DNA of 64,000 nt from Segnochrobactrum spirostomi (GTDB taxonomy: Bacteria > Pseudomonadota > Alphaproteobacteria > Rhizobiales > Segnochrobactraceae): the NCBI RefSeq assembly GCF_009600605.1, contig NZ_VWNA01000001.1, forward strand, positions 2,590,501 to 2,654,500, in the 5' to 3' direction. Shown here in pieces: positions 53,472-63,569 of the stretch. The notes under the pieces are model-generated. The model searched no databases, was not told the DNA's origin, and saw only the letters and a program-made list of their open reading frames with translations. The position numbers and the translations under genes are program-made. Position 1 is the stretch's first letter. Every line of letters starts with the position of its first letter.

Positions 53472-53698
53472 CGGGCCATCCCATCCTCGCGCCGCGCCCG
53501 ATCCGGCGCAGGCGGATTGATCGATCCCGAAGGCCCGCGCGGAGGCTCCGCACGACGCTCAGGGCGCGAAAGGCACCGACTCGCCCTGCCGATGCTCGCG
53601 GGCCGCCGGGCGGACCGCGAATGATAAGAATAAGCGTCGCAGGCCACGGCGGCGAGAATCGGGCGGCCGTTTTTGCAGATTTTTTGCGCGCCCGCCCG

Positions 53699-54973
53699 TC
53701 AGGCCCCGGCGATCCACGACGGCACCTGGTCGAGCCCGATCAGCGCCTCGTAGGAGGAGCGGGGGCGGACGACCTCGAAACGGTCGCCCGACACCATCAC
53801 CTCGGGCACCAGCAGTCGACTGTTATAGGTCCCGGCCTGCACCGCGCCATAGGCCCCGGCGGACAGGATGGCGATGAGGTCACCCCCGGTGACCGGTGGC
53901 AGTGGGCGCGCCTGGGCCAGGAAATCGCCGGATTCGCACACCGGCCCGACGACGTCGACGATCGTGCGCTCCGCCCCGACGGCGGCCTCGGCCACGGTGC
54001 GGATCTCGTGGTGGGCCTCGTAGAGGGTCGGCCGGATGAGGTCGTTCATGCCGGCATCGACGATGACGAACGACTTCGCCGCACCGTGCTTCAGATAGAC
54101 GACGCGGGTGAGGAGGATGCCGGCATTGCCGACGAGGAGCCGCCCCGGCTCGAACAGGATGCGGCAATCGAGGGCGTGGGCATGGCGATGCACCACGGCC
54201 GCATAGGCGGTCGCCTCGGGGACCTCGCTGTCCTCGCGGTAGGCAATGCCGAGGCCGCCGCCGAGATCGAGATGGTGGATGGCGTGGCCGTCGGAGCGCA
54301 GCACGCTGACGAGCTCGGCGAGCCGGGCGAAGGCCGCCTCGAAGGGCGCGAGTTCGGTGATCTGCGAGCCGATGTGGGCGTCGATGCCGGTTACCGCGAG
54401 GCGCGGTAGCGCGGCGGCGCGGCGATAGACCTCGCGGGCGTCGTGCCAGGGGATGCCGAACTTGTTCTCCGCCTTGCCGGTCGCGATCTTGGCGTGGGTC
54501 TTGGCGTCGACGTCCGGGTTGATGCGCAGCGACACCCGGGCGGTGCGGCCCATCGATTGCGCGACCTGCGAGAGGAGGTCGAGCTCGGGGACCGATTCGA
54601 CGTTGAAGCAGAGGATGTCCTCGCCGATCGCGTAGGCCATCTCGCGGGCGGACTTGGCGACGCCGGAGAACACGATCCGCTCGCCCGGCACGCCGGCGGC
54701 GCGCGCGCGCCGCAATTCGCCCTCGGAGACGACGTCCATGCCGGCGCCGAGACCGGCGAGCAGGGTCAGCACCGCCTGGTTGGAGTTCGCCTTCATGGCG
54801 TAGCAGACGAGCGAGGGCAGGTCGGCGACGGCGCCTGCGAAGCGGGTGTAGTTCTCGGCGATCGCGGCGGTCGAATAGACGTAGACCGGCGTGTCGACCG
54901 CGGTCGCGATGGCGGGCAGCGGCACCGATTCGGCGTGGAGGATGCCGCCGACATAGGAGAAGTGTCTGTTCAC
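53699..54973 (-). CDS. lysA: Diaminopimelate decarboxylase
   Basis: PLP-dependent final step of lysine synthesis, meso-DAP to lysine. 424 residues, GTG start at 54973 with GGAAG upstream. The PLP Lys is in [40 protein letters not shown] and the second-subunit Cys motif [17 protein letters not shown] are present, and substrate Tyr in [15 protein letters not shown]. Transcribed with lptM and argH. Confidence 0.97.
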   Translation of the reverse strand: MNRHFSYVGGILHAESVPLPAIATAVDTPVYVYSTAAIAENYTRFAGAVADLPSLVCYAMKANSNQAVLTLLAGLGAGMDVVSEGELRRARAAGVPGERIVFSGVAKSAREMAYAIGEDILCFNVESVPELDLLSQVAQSMGRTARVSLRINPDVDAKTHAKIATGKAENKFGIPWHDAREVYRRAAALPRLAVTGIDAHIGSQITELAPFEAAFARLAELVSVLRSDGHAIHHLDLGGGLGIAYREDSEVPEATAYAAVVHRHAHALDCRILFEPGRLLVGNAGILLTRVVYLKHGAAKSFVIVDAGMNDLIRPTLYEAHHEIRTVAEAAVGAERTIVDVVGPVCESGDFLAQARPLPPVTGGDLIAILSAGAYGAVQAGTYNSRLLVPEVMVSGDRFEVVRPRSSYEALIGLDQVPSWIAGA

Positions 54974-55057
54974 GGGGGGACTTCCGGGGGCAGCGCGAAG
55001 ACGGGGAGGCGGGACGCCCGGCGACGCGCGGCGCGCCGCCGGTTCAGGTCGGGACCG

Positions 55058-55297
55058 TCACGATTTTTTCGGCGTCGTCAGGATCGGATCGAGGATGAAG
55101 GGCGTGCTCGGCGCGTAGGAGCCGTTGCCGTCCGGTGACACGCCCGGCGGCGGCTCGACGCCCGCCGGCAGCTCGGTCGCGCCGCGGCGTCCGCAGCCCC
55201 CGAGCGAGAGCCCGGCCGCGACCAAAGCGAGCGCGAGGCCGAGGCGAGCGACGTTGCGCCCGAAAGCGGTACGGTCGGAAGCAAAGCGGCGGGGCAC
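55058..55297 (-). CDS. lptM: LptM-like small lipoprotein (YifL family)
   Basis: 79 residues from a GTG at 55297 with a strong AGGAGGAC Shine-Dalgarno. Signal sequence RLGLALALVAAGLSLGGC with lipobox LGGC; the mature part is short and Pro/Gly-rich (GRRGATELPAGVEPPPGVSP), ending SPTPF-like (STPFILDPILTTPKKS). Matches the alphaproteobacterial LPS translocon maturation chaperone LptM between argH and lysA. In E. coli LptM assists LptD maturation; here the role is by homology and position. Confidence 0.82.
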   Translation of the reverse strand: MPRRFASDRTAFGRNVARLGLALALVAAGLSLGGCGRRGATELPAGVEPPPGVSPDGNGSYAPSTPFILDPILTTPKKS

Positions 55298-55467
55298 GGC
55301 GTCCTCCTGGTCCACGGCCCGCCCGCCGGTGCATTCCGGCGGCACGGGACAGGCCCGAGCGTTCGAATTCGGGGGCGCAGCGCCGGCGGCGCTCCGCGAG
55401 TCTTCGGTGAAAAGCGTCACCACATGAGCCGAAACGGGCCGCCGTGGCAATCGCCGACGCGCGTCCT

Positions 55468-56877
55468 TCAGACCGCGCCCGCTTTCGCGGCCGCTTCCTT
55501 GGTGAGCCGTTTCAGCCAGGTGCGGGCGGCACGGCGGACATTCTGCGGCGCGGTGCCGCCGTAGCTCGTGCGGCTCTTCACCGAACGCTCCACGGTGAGC
55601 ACATCGTAGACCTCGGCGGTGATGCGGGCGTCGATCGCCTGCAGCGCCTCGAGAGGCAGCTTGTCGAGGGCGATGCCCTTCTCCGCGGCGGCGGCGACGG
55701 CCCGGCCGGTGACGTGGTGCGCCTCGCGGAACGGCATGCCGACGACCCGCACCAGCCAATCGGCGAGATCGGTCGCGGTGGAATAGCCCTGGCCGGCGGC
55801 CTTGCGCAGCGCCTTCACGTCGGGCTCGAGATCGCGCACCATGCCCGCGGTCGCGGCGATGGCGAGCGAGAGGCTCGAGAGCGCGTCGAAGGTCGGCTCC
55901 TTGTCCTCCTGCATGTCCTTCGCGTAGGCCATCGGCAGGCCCTTCATGACGATGAGGAGGGTGTTGAGCGCGCCGACGATGCGGCCGGTCTTGGCGCGCA
56001 CCAGCTCGGCCGCGTCGGGATTGCGCTTCTGCGGCATGATCGAGGAGCCGGTGGTGAAACGGTCGGACAGGCGCACGAAGCCGAACTGCGCCGAGCACCA
56101 GATCACGATTTCTTCCGCGAGGCGCGACAGGTGCACCGCGGCGATGGCAGCCGCAGACAAGGTTTCTAGGGCAAAGTCGCGATCGGAAACGCCGTCGAGC
56201 GAGTTTGCGCCCGGCCGGTCGAATCCAAGGGCGTGGGCGGTGGCGAAGCGGTCGATCGGGAACGAGGTTCCCGCGAGCGCGGCCGAGCCGAGCGGGCATT
56301 CGTTCAGACGCTTGCGGGCGTCGGCGAGGCGGCCGCGGTCGCGCCCGACCATTTCGGCATAGGCGAGGAGATGATGACCGAACGTGACCGGCTGCGCGGA
56401 TTGCAGATGGGTGAAGCCCGGCATCACGGTCGCGGCGTGGCTTTCGGCCTTCTCGGCGAGCGCCTGGAGAAGATCGGCGAGGGCGGCGTCGAGATCGTCG
56501 ATGGTGTCGCGCACCCAGAGGCGGAAATCCGTCGCCACCTGGTCGTTGCGCGAGCGGGCGGTGTGCAGCCGGCCCGCCGCCGGGCCGATCAGCTCGGCGA
56601 GGCGGGATTCGACGTTCATGTGGATGTCTTCGAGCTCGCGCGAGAAGACGAAACGTCCCTCGTCGATCTCGGTCTTCACCGCGTCGAGGCCCGCGTCGAT
56701 CGCACGCGCGTCCTCCGCCGCGATGATGCCCTGCTGGGCGAGCATGGCGACATGGGCCTTGGACCCGGCGATGTCCTGCCTGTAGAGGGTTTTGTCGAAA
56801 TCGATCGAGGCGTTGATTTCGGCCATGATGGCGTCGGGGCCGGAGGCGAAGCGGCCGCCCCACATGCGGTTGCTCAT
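55468..56877 (-). CDS. argH: Argininosuccinate lyase
   Basis: Last step of arginine biosynthesis, cleaving argininosuccinate to arginine and fumarate. 469 residues. [60 protein letters not shown] and the catalytic-serine loop [20 protein letters not shown] are all present. ATG at 56877 with GAGGGA nine bases upstream. Divergent from tlpA (54-base gap) and upstream of lptM-lysA. Confidence 0.97.
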   Translation of the reverse strand: MSNRMWGGRFASGPDAIMAEINASIDFDKTLYRQDIAGSKAHVAMLAQQGIIAAEDARAIDAGLDAVKTEIDEGRFVFSRELEDIHMNVESRLAELIGPAAGRLHTARSRNDQVATDFRLWVRDTIDDLDAALADLLQALAEKAESHAATVMPGFTHLQSAQPVTFGHHLLAYAEMVGRDRGRLADARKRLNECPLGSAALAGTSFPIDRFATAHALGFDRPGANSLDGVSDRDFALETLSAAAIAAVHLSRLAEEIVIWCSAQFGFVRLSDRFTTGSSIMPQKRNPDAAELVRAKTGRIVGALNTLLIVMKGLPMAYAKDMQEDKEPTFDALSSLSLAIAATAGMVRDLEPDVKALRKAAGQGYSTATDLADWLVRVVGMPFREAHHVTGRAVAAAAEKGIALDKLPLEALQAIDARITAEVYDVLTVERSVKSRTSYGGTAPQNVRRAARTWLKRLTKEAAAKAGAV

Positions 56878-56931
56878 GGTCTGAAGTCCCTCGACGCAGT
56901 TGAAGTTCGTGACGATCCGGAGAGAATTTGA

Positions 56932-57726
56932 ATGGCCAAGGCCGGCAAGAAGGGCGCGGACGTCGATGCGGCGCCGACCAAGAAGGGCTCGAAGCTGAGC
57001 TTCATCTTGACGATCGCCGCCGCGGTCGTCGTCGCAGGGTCCGCCGGCGGGCTCGGCGCGGTATACGTGATGGGCGGCTTCTCTGGCAACGGCGAAGCGA
57101 CCCGGTGCGCCGACGCGGGTGCCCTGTCGAAGACGCTGACGCCGCTCGCGGTGGGCGAACTCGCCGGCCTCATCACCTCGGGCGAGCCGACCTATGTCGG
57201 CGACCTCACTTATCGCCGCGGCGACCGCCGGCCGACCACTCTCGCCACCGAATTGTCGACAGTTCCGGACTCGGTCGCCCTGGTCAATCTGTGGGCGACC
57301 TGGTGCGTGCCGTGCCGCGAGGAGATGCCGGCGCTCAACCGGCTCGAGGCGCAGATGGGCCAGGATCGCTTCCAGGTCATCGCGATCAACGTCGACACCC
57401 GGGACGACGGCCGCGTCCAGCGCTTCATGACCGACAACCAGATCACCGATCTCAGCCTCAACTACGACCCGACGATGGGCGTCTTCAACACGCTGAAGAC
57501 CCGCGGTCGGGCGGTCGGGCTGCCGACGAGCCTGCTCGTCAAGGCGCCGGGCTGCGTGGTCGCCGTGCTGCACGGGCCGGCGGCCTGGGACAGCAAGGAC
57601 GGCACGACGGTGATCCAGGCGCTGCTCGACGGTCCGAAGCCGGAGGCGGCGGCCGAGGGCGGCGAGGGCGGGCACGCCAAGCCCGCGGGCGAAGAGGGCG
57701 GCGAGAAGCCGGCCGAAGGGCACTGA
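56932..57726 (+). CDS. tlpA: TlpA family thiol:disulfide interchange protein
   Basis: 264 residues. A Lys-rich cytoplasmic N-terminus (about 20 residues), one membrane anchor ([20 protein letters not shown]), then a periplasmic thioredoxin-like domain with [20 protein letters not shown] (CVPC active site) and [16 protein letters not shown]. TlpA reduces periplasmic disulfides, classically for cytochrome oxidase copper-site assembly. The C-terminal 30 residues are Glu/Gly/Ala-rich. Divergent from argH, the usual Rhizobiales arrangement. Confidence 0.93.
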   Translation: MAKAGKKGADVDAAPTKKGSKLSFILTIAAAVVVAGSAGGLGAVYVMGGFSGNGEATRCADAGALSKTLTPLAVGELAGLITSGEPTYVGDLTYRRGDRRPTTLATELSTVPDSVALVNLWATWCVPCREEMPALNRLEAQMGQDRFQVIAINVDTRDDGRVQRFMTDNQITDLSLNYDPTMGVFNTLKTRGRAVGLPTSLLVKAPGCVVAVLHGPAAWDSKDGTTVIQALLDGPKPEAAAEGGEGGHAKPAGEEGGEKPAEGH

Positions 57727-57759
57727 TGCCGCGATGCCGCCGGGCGCGAGCCCGGCCCG

Positions 57760-58299
57760 TCAGGCCGGGCGGTCGCGGGTGAGGAACAGCGTGTCCTCCT
57801 CCATGAAGCGCACATTGTATTGGAAGCGGAAGCCCGCCTTCTCGGCGACGCGCACCGAGGCGCGGTTCTCCGGGGCGATGAGGCAGGCGGTCCGCCGATG
57901 CGCCGTCGTGCCGTCGAGCCAGCCGAGCGCGGCGGCGAGCGCCTCGCTCGCATAGCCCCGGCCTTGCGCCCACGGCGCGAGAACCCAGCCCGCCTCGGGA
58001 AGCCCATGGATCGGCGGATCGATCGGCCGGTGGAAATCAGCGAAGCCGAGATCGCCGACGAAGCGTCCGCTCGCCTTCTCCGTCACTGCCCAATAGCCGA
58101 AGCCGAGCAGCGCCCACAGCCCGCGATAGCGCAGCAGCCGGGCCCAGCACTCGGTCGGCGTCGAGGGCTTGCCGATGTGGCGCACCACCTGCGGATCGCT
58201 CCAAAGCACACACAACGCCTCGAAATGCCCGGTGCCGTGCGCATCGAGCACGAGCCGCTCGGTTTCGAGCCGGACAGGGCGGTCGATCGGGTCGTTCAT
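57760..58299 (-). CDS. GNAT family N-acetyltransferase (RimJ/RimL-like)
   Basis: 179 residues. LETERLVLDAHGTGHFEALC opens the fold; GYWAVTEKASGRFVGDLGFA, GWVLAPWAQGRGYASEALAA (acetyl-CoA pyrophosphate loop Q-x-x-G-x-A variant, QGRGYA) and CLIAPENRASVRVAEKAGF follow. Acetyl-CoA-dependent transferase; the substrate may be a protein N-terminus or a small amine and cannot be told. Convergent with tlpA. Confidence 0.9.
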   Translation of the reverse strand: MNDPIDRPVRLETERLVLDAHGTGHFEALCVLWSDPQVVRHIGKPSTPTECWARLLRYRGLWALLGFGYWAVTEKASGRFVGDLGFADFHRPIDPPIHGLPEAGWVLAPWAQGRGYASEALAAALGWLDGTTAHRRTACLIAPENRASVRVAEKAGFRFQYNVRFMEEDTLFLTRDRPA

Positions 58300-58519
58300 G
58301 GCGTTCCCTTCCGGGTGGTCGCGCGTCGCGGCCCTCGGTAGACCCCGCGTTCAAAAAAGAAAACCGTTCGATTTCCAGCCACGCCCGCGATCACCGTTTT
58401 CTGCGAACCGCGCCTTCGAGAGAACCGGGCAGCCGGCGCGCGGCGTCGGCGGGTAAAATTCGGCTCGGCGACCCTTGCCTGTCGGCGGCTCTCCGCGCGA
58501 CGGGCACAACCGGGTACGC

Positions 58520-58547
58520 TTGACAAACTCCATCGGGTTAATAGACA
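58520..58547 (+). promoter_or_regulatory. Candidate promoter of the sulfate transport operon
   Basis: Perfect -35 TTGACA at 58520-58525 and a weak -10 TAGACA at 58542-58547 with a 16-base spacer, 27 bases before the sbp start. Weak -10 suggests activator dependence. The wider gap 58300-58573 shows no gene. Confidence 0.45.
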
Positions 58548-58573
58548 TTCTGGAGGAACAGATTTCCTCGGGG

Positions 58574-59629
58574 ATGGCTACGATGGCTCTTTCACGACTG
58601 CTTTATTCTACGCGGCGCTCCATCCTCGCGGGCGCCGGCGGTCTCGCCCTTGCGGCTGCAATCGGAGCGGGTCCCGTGCTCGCCGATCAGCAGCTCCTCA
58701 ACGTCTCGTACGATCCGACCCGCGAATTGTACAAGGCCTACAACGAGGTCTTCGCCAAGCACTGGAAGGAGACCACGGGCGAGACGGTCACCATCAAGAC
58801 CTCGAACGGCGGCTCCGGCGCACAGGCGCGCGCCGTGATCGACGGCCTGCCGGCTGATGTGGTGACGCTGGCGCTCGCCGCCGACATCGACGCCATCGCC
58901 AAGAAGACGGGCAAGATCCCGGCGGATTGGGCCTCGCGCCTGCCGCACAATTCGGCCCCCTACACCTCGACGATCGTGTTCCTGGTGCGCAAGGGCAACC
59001 CGAAGGGCATCAAGGACTGGCCGGACCTCGTGAAGGACGGCGTCCAGGTCATCACCCCGAACCCGAAGACCTCGGGCGGCGCGCGCTGGAACTACCTCGC
59101 TGCGTGGGCGTGGGCCAACAAGGAATACGGCGGCGACGAGACCAAGGTGAAGGCCTACATCGCCGACCTCTTCAAGCACGTGCCGGTGCTCGATTCCGGC
59201 GCCCGCGGCGCCACCACCACCTTCGTGCAGCGCCAGATCGGCGACGTGCTGCTCGCCTGGGAGAACGAGGCCTTCCTCGCCATCAACGAGCTCGGGCCGG
59301 ATTCCTTCGAGATCGTCGTTCCCTCGATCTCGATCAAGGCCGAGCCCCCGGTCGCCGTGGTGGACGGCAACGTCGACGCCAAGGGCACCCGCAAGGTGGC
59401 GCAGGCCTATCTCGAATATCTCTATTCGAAGGAGGGCCAGGTCCTCATCGCCAAGAACTATTACCGCCCGAGCGATCCCTCCGCGGTCGATGCGGCCGAC
59501 CTGAAGCGCTTCCCGGACGTGCCGCTGGTGACGATCGACGACCCGATCTTCGGCGGCTGGGCGAAGGTGCAGAAGACCCAGTTTGCCGACGGCGGCGTGT
59601 TCGACCAGATCTACAAGCCGGCCCAATAA
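58574..59629 (+). CDS. sbp: Sulfate/thiosulfate ABC transporter substrate-binding protein
   Basis: 351 residues from the ATG at 58574 (another at 58583). Signal peptide [20 protein letters not shown], cleavage near VLA-DQQ. Sulfate-binding hallmarks are [60 protein letters not shown] and ALVTWEN-like [20 protein letters not shown] tract lies 18 bases upstream, further than usual, so the start is not certain. First gene of sbp-cysT-cysW-cysA. Confidence 0.94.
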   Translation: MATMALSRLLYSTRRSILAGAGGLALAAAIGAGPVLADQQLLNVSYDPTRELYKAYNEVFAKHWKETTGETVTIKTSNGGSGAQARAVIDGLPADVVTLALAADIDAIAKKTGKIPADWASRLPHNSAPYTSTIVFLVRKGNPKGIKDWPDLVKDGVQVITPNPKTSGGARWNYLAAWAWANKEYGGDETKVKAYIADLFKHVPVLDSGARGATTTFVQRQIGDVLLAWENEAFLAINELGPDSFEIVVPSISIKAEPPVAVVDGNVDAKGTRKVAQAYLEYLYSKEGQVLIAKNYYRPSDPSAVDAADLKRFPDVPLVTIDDPIFGGWAKVQKTQFADGGVFDQIYKPAQ

Positions 59630-59639
59630 GGCCGGCCCC

Positions 59640-59672
59640 GACGGGCGCGGCGCTTTCCCGGCGCCGCCCGTC
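59640..59672 (+). terminator. Stem-loop between sbp and cysT
   Basis: GACGGGC and GGCGC (59640-59653) pair with GCGCC and GCCCGTC (59661-59672) with a 2-base bulge and a 7-base loop. It begins 10 bases after the sbp stop, as in the other two importer operons. No T-run; transcription must pass it to reach cysT. Confidence 0.6.
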
Positions 59673-59774
59673 CGGTTATCGCTACCGAACGAAGGACCCG
59701 GGCGCTCCCCTCGTCGAGGATGAAGCGGGAGAGGCCCGAAGGATCGCAACGGACGTGAAACGGAATAAGGCCTG

Positions 59775-60619
59775 ATGGCTCTTGCCCCTTCTCTGGGGCG
59801 TCGGCCGAGCGTCATCCCGGGCTTCGGGATGGCGCTCGGCTTTACGCTCGTCTACCTGTCGCTGATCGTGCTGATCCCGCTCGCGGTGCTCCTCCTTCGG
59901 TCGAGCACGGGCGGGTTCGCTTCGTTCTGGGCGATCGCCACGGACCCGCGCATCGTCGCCGCCCTGAAGCTCAGCTTCGGCGCCTCGTTCATCGCCGCGC
60001 TCGTCAACGCGGTGTTCGGCCTGATCGTCGCCTGGGTGCTGGTGCGCTACCGCTTTCCCGGCCGCAAGGTGATCGACGCGATGGTCGATCTCCCCTTCGC
60101 GCTGCCGACCGCCGTCGCCGGTATCGCGCTCACCGCGATCTACGCGCCGAACGGCTGGATCGGCCAATATCTGGCCCCCCACGGCATCAAGATCGCCTAT
60201 TCCCCGCCGGCGTGATGGTGGCGCTCGTGTTCATCGGGCTGCCCTTCGTGGTGCGCACCCTCCAGCCGGTGCTGGAAGAGGTCGATCGGGAACGCGAGGA
60301 GGCTGCCGCGACGCTCGGCGCCACCCGCGCCCAGACCATCCGCCGCGTCGTGCTGCCGGTGATCCTGCCGGCCCTGATGACCGGCTTCGCGCTCGCCTTC
60401 GCCCGCGCCGTCGGTGAATACGGCTCGGTGATCTTCATCGCCGGCAACATCCCCTACGTCTCGGAGATCGCGCCACTCCTCATCGTGATCCGGCTCGAGG
60501 AGTTCGATTATCACGGCGCCTCCGTGGTCGCCGCGGTGATGCTGATCCTCTCCTTCGCGATGCTGTTCGCGATCAATCTCATTCAGTCGTGGGCACGGCG
60601 GAGGTTCGGTGATGTCTGA
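59775..60619 (+). pseudogene. cysT: Sulfate ABC transporter permease CysT, interrupted by a one-base frameshift
   Basis: The 5' part (59775-60215, 146 residues) has [20 protein letters not shown] and [20 protein letters not shown] and ends [11 protein letters not shown]-stop. The 3' part (from about 60212, next frame) resumes at once with MVALVFIGLPFVVRTLQPVL and continues through AATLGATRAQTIRRVVLPVI to the normal CysT end. Adding one C to the CCCC run at 60202-60205 (or one G after 60206) would give [12 protein letters not shown] and a continuous permease of about 281 residues. No other damage is seen. Either a recent inactivation, a homopolymer sequencing error, or a phase-variable tract. 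Confidence 0.9.
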
Positions 60620-61508
60620 CGCTGTGGTCGGAACCCGCGCCGCCGTCCGCGCCGCGCCCGCGCACCGCCGCTCGGCGACGACCGAGAGCCCGCTCGTCAA
60701 GGCGATCCTGATCGCGCTGGCGCTCGCCTTCCTGGCGCTGTTCCTGCTCCTGCCGCTCGTCACCGTCTTCGTCGAGGCGCTGCGCCAGGGCGTCGCCGCC
60801 TATTTCGAGGCGCTGGGTCAGCCCGACGCGCTTGTGGCGATCCGCCTGACCCTCCTCATCGCGGCGATCGCGGTGCCCTGCAATCTGGTGTTCGGCCTCG
60901 CCGCGGCGTGGGCGATCGCCAAGTTCGAATTTGCCGGCAAGAGCCTTCTGACGACCCTGATCGACCTGCCGTTCTCGGTCTCGCCGGTGATCTCCGGGCT
61001 CGTCTACGTGCTGATGTTCGGGGCGAGCAGCCCGCTCAATCCGTGGCTCACCGCCCACGGCATCCAGATCGTGTTCGCGGTGCCCGGCATGGTGCTCGCC
61101 ACGATCTTCGTGACGCTGCCCTTCGTCGCCCGCGAGCTGGTGCCGCTGATGCAGGAGCAGGGGACCACCGAGGAGGAGGCGGCGATCTCGCTCGGGGCGA
61201 GCGGCTTCAAGACGTTCCTGCGCGTCACGCTGCCGAACGTGAAATGGGGCCTGCTCTACGGCGTGCTGCTCTGCAATGCCCGCGCGATGGGCGAGTTCGG
61301 CGCCGTCTCGGTGATCTCCGGCCACATTCCGGGGCTCACCAACACGATGCCGCTGCAGATCGAGCAGCTCTACAACGAATATTCCTTCGCCGGCGCGTTC
61401 GCGGTCGCCTCGCTGCTCGCGCTCCTCGCCCTCGTCACGCTCGTCGCCAAGACGCTGCTCGAATGGCGTTTCGCCGATTCGATCGCGGCGGCCACCCGGC
61501 GCCACTGA
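60612..61508 (+). CDS. cysW: Sulfate ABC transporter permease CysW
   Basis: 298 residues from the ATG at 60612 (GGAGG seven bases upstream); overlaps the cysT stop by eight bases. Six membrane segments (ILIALALAFLALFLLLPLVT and others) and the EAA loop EEEAAISLGASGFKTFLRVT; GEFGAVSVISGHIPGLTNTM and LQIEQLYNEYSFAGAFAVAS are CysW-typical. Pairs with CysT in the membrane; the frameshift in cysT would leave it without its partner. Confidence 0.95.
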   Translation: MSDAVVGTRAAVRAAPAHRRSATTESPLVKAILIALALAFLALFLLLPLVTVFVEALRQGVAAYFEALGQPDALVAIRLTLLIAAIAVPCNLVFGLAAAWAIAKFEFAGKSLLTTLIDLPFSVSPVISGLVYVLMFGASSPLNPWLTAHGIQIVFAVPGMVLATIFVTLPFVARELVPLMQEQGTTEEEAAISLGASGFKTFLRVTLPNVKWGLLYGVLLCNARAMGEFGAVSVISGHIPGLTNTMPLQIEQLYNEYSFAGAFAVASLLALLALVTLVAKTLLEWRFADSIAAATRRH

Positions 61509-61544
61509 GCGGCGGCGGCCCGAAACATCCGGAACCGTTCGACC

Positions 61545-62672
61545 ATGGACATCACCGTCGATTATGATGCGACCACGGCGGCCCGGCGCGGCCCCGCATT
61601 CCTCGAAGCGACAGGGGTACGTGCCGTGCCGATCGGCGTCCGCGTTGAGAATCTGGTGAAGGCCTTCGACCGCACGCCGGCGCTCCACGGCGTGTCGCTC
61701 GACATTCCGGGGGGCGAGCTCGTCGCCCTGCTCGGGCCGTCGGGCTCGGGCAAGACGACCCTGTTGCGCATCGTCGCCGGCCTCGAATTCCCGACCGAGG
61801 GCACCGTCTATTTCGGCGACGAGGATGCGCTCTCGAAGAGCGTTCAGGAGCGCAACATCGGCTTCGTGTTCCAGCACTACGCGCTGTTCAAGCACATGAC
61901 GGTGTTCGATAACATCGCGTTCGGGCTGACCGTGCGGCCGGCGGCGCGCCGGCCCTCGAGGCAGGCGATCCGCGACAAGGTGATGGCGCTGCTCGATCTG
62001 GTGCAGCTTCCCGGCCTCGAGAAGCGCTATCCGATGCAGCTCTCGGGCGGCCAGCGCCAGCGCGTGGCGCTCGCCCGCGCGCTCGCCGTCGATCCGCAGG
62101 TTCTCCTCCTCGACGAGCCGTTCGGCGCGCTCGACGCCAAGGTGCGCAAGGATCTGCGCCGTTGGCTGAAGGAGATCCACGCCCGCACCGGCCACACCAC
62201 CCTGTTCGTCACCCACGATCAGGAAGAGGCGATGGAACTCGCCGACCGCATCGTGGTGATGCGGGCGGGCCAGATCGAGCAGGTCGGCACGCCGGACGAG
62301 ATCTACGACAAGCCGGCGACGCCGTTCGTGTTCGACTTCATCGGCGAATCGATCCGCCTGCCGGTCACCGTCTCCCGCGGCGCGGTGCTGCTCGACGGCC
62401 GGCCGATCCCGGTCGCGTTGCCGGGCATCGCCGACGGGGCGGGTGAGCTGTTCGCCCGGCCGAGCGACATCGCCATCGCCGCGAACGGGGCGGAAGGGGT
62501 GCCGGCGCGCGTGGTCGCGGTGCGCCGCACCGCCGGCCACCGGCTGCTCGAGGCCGAGGTCGGCGCCGATTCCCACCGCGTCGAGTTCGCCATTCCGACC
62601 ACGACCGACGTCGCGGTGGGCCAGCCGATCGGTCTCGTCCTCACCGCGACGCGGTTCTATCCGGCGGCCTGA
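61545..62672 (+). CDS. cysA: Sulfate/thiosulfate import ATPase CysA
   Basis: 375 residues. Walker [11 protein letters not shown]-loop [20 protein letters not shown], signature [15 protein letters not shown], Walker [21 protein letters not shown] and H-loop [15 protein letters not shown], followed by a C-terminal regulatory domain with [13 protein letters not shown]. About 28 residues precede the usual CysA start ([14 protein letters not shown]); a GTG at 61626 is an alternative start. Last gene of the operon. Confidence 0.95.
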   Translation: MDITVDYDATTAARRGPAFLEATGVRAVPIGVRVENLVKAFDRTPALHGVSLDIPGGELVALLGPSGSGKTTLLRIVAGLEFPTEGTVYFGDEDALSKSVQERNIGFVFQHYALFKHMTVFDNIAFGLTVRPAARRPSRQAIRDKVMALLDLVQLPGLEKRYPMQLSGGQRQRVALARALAVDPQVLLLDEPFGALDAKVRKDLRRWLKEIHARTGHTTLFVTHDQEEAMELADRIVVMRAGQIEQVGTPDEIYDKPATPFVFDFIGESIRLPVTVSRGAVLLDGRPIPVALPGIADGAGELFARPSDIAIAANGAEGVPARVVAVRRTAGHRLLEAEVGADSHRVEFAIPTTTDVAVGQPIGLVLTATRFYPAA

Positions 62673-62685
62673 TCGGGGCGCGTTT

Positions 62686-63465
62686 TCAGATGGCGGATTG
62701 CGCCGGGACGGAGCGGTCGGTCACCGCGCCGGCCGGCTTCTCGCGTCCGCTCCAATGGTCGAGGAAGGCATCGAGCCAAGCCCTGACCGGGCCGTCGTAG
62801 ACGAAGCGGTTCGCCACATGGGTCGCGCCCGGCTGGGCGCCGGGCGGCAGCACGCGCTGGCTCGCCGAATGGGCCCACCGGTTCATCATCGCGAAGGTGA
62901 GCTCGGGGTGGAACTGAATGCCATAGGCGCAGGGCCCGACCTTCATCGCCTGGTTCGGGAACATCTCGCCCTCGGCGAGGAGTTCGGCCCCGGTCGGCAA
63001 CGCGAAGCCTTCGCTGTGCCAATGATAGACCTGGCGCGGCCAGTGGAACATCCGTTCGCCCGCGGCCGTCGGCCTCAGGGGATAATAGCCGATCTCGCCG
63101 CAGCCGTGGGCGTGGGGCGCCACCGTGGCACCGAGCTGGCGTGCCAGCATCTGGGCGCCGAGGCAGACGCCGAGGAACGGCACCTTCTCCTTCAGCGGCA
63201 CCGCGATCCAATCGATCTCCCGCCGGATGAAGTCGTCCGGGTCGTTGGCGCTCATCGGGCCGCCGAAGATGACGGCGCCGGCATAGCCGTCGAGCGAGGC
63301 GGGGAGGGGATCGCCGAGCGCGGGGCGGCGGATGTCGAGGCGAAAGCCGCGCGCCATCAGACCGAGGCCGATGCGGCCCGGGCTCGAACGCTCCTGATGC
63401 AGAACGATCAGGATGCGGTCCCGCGGCGCGCGCGGACCTTCCGGGAAAGACTGAGTCAAGAACAC
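62686..63465 (-). CDS. Class I glutamine amidotransferase family protein (GuaA-type domain alone)
   Basis: 259 residues from a GTG at 63465; the core begins RILIVLHQERSSPGRIG and no ATG lies closer, so the start is uncertain (GTG 63501 also possible). Catalytic triad: nucleophile Cys in PFLGVCLGAQMLARQLGATV, His-Glu in GIQFHPELTF; YHWHSEGFALPTGAELLAEG is typical of the lone amidotransferase group. The ammonia acceptor or hydrolysed glutamyl compound is unknown. Convergent with cysA, 13 bases apart. Confidence 0.85.
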   Translation of the reverse strand: MFLTQSFPEGPRAPRDRILIVLHQERSSPGRIGLGLMARGFRLDIRRPALGDPLPASLDGYAGAVIFGGPMSANDPDDFIRREIDWIAVPLKEKVPFLGVCLGAQMLARQLGATVAPHAHGCGEIGYYPLRPTAAGERMFHWPRQVYHWHSEGFALPTGAELLAEGEMFPNQAMKVGPCAYGIQFHPELTFAMMNRWAHSASQRVLPPGAQPGATHVANRFVYDGPVRAWLDAFLDHWSGREKPAGAVTDRSVPAQSAI

Positions 63466-63569
63466 CGTGGCGGAATCCGGCTGGTGGAATCCTGGGAGCA
63501 CCGAGTCGATGCTATGAGGATAGGACCGGATTGTGGCAGCGCAACCCCGCCACGGGGAATTGCGCGCGA

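Noticed and set aside
50128-53553. Apparent 1141-codon minus-strand frame fusing the TIGR02302 region to hsp20
   Set aside because: Only the last 143 codons are protein-like (Hsp20). The upstream part is Arg/Pro-rich and out of frame with the genuine TIGR02302 gene.
60212-60619. 3' half of cysT as an independent short permease gene
   Set aside because: It starts in mid-domain and continues the upstream frame exactly; one missing base explains both pieces.
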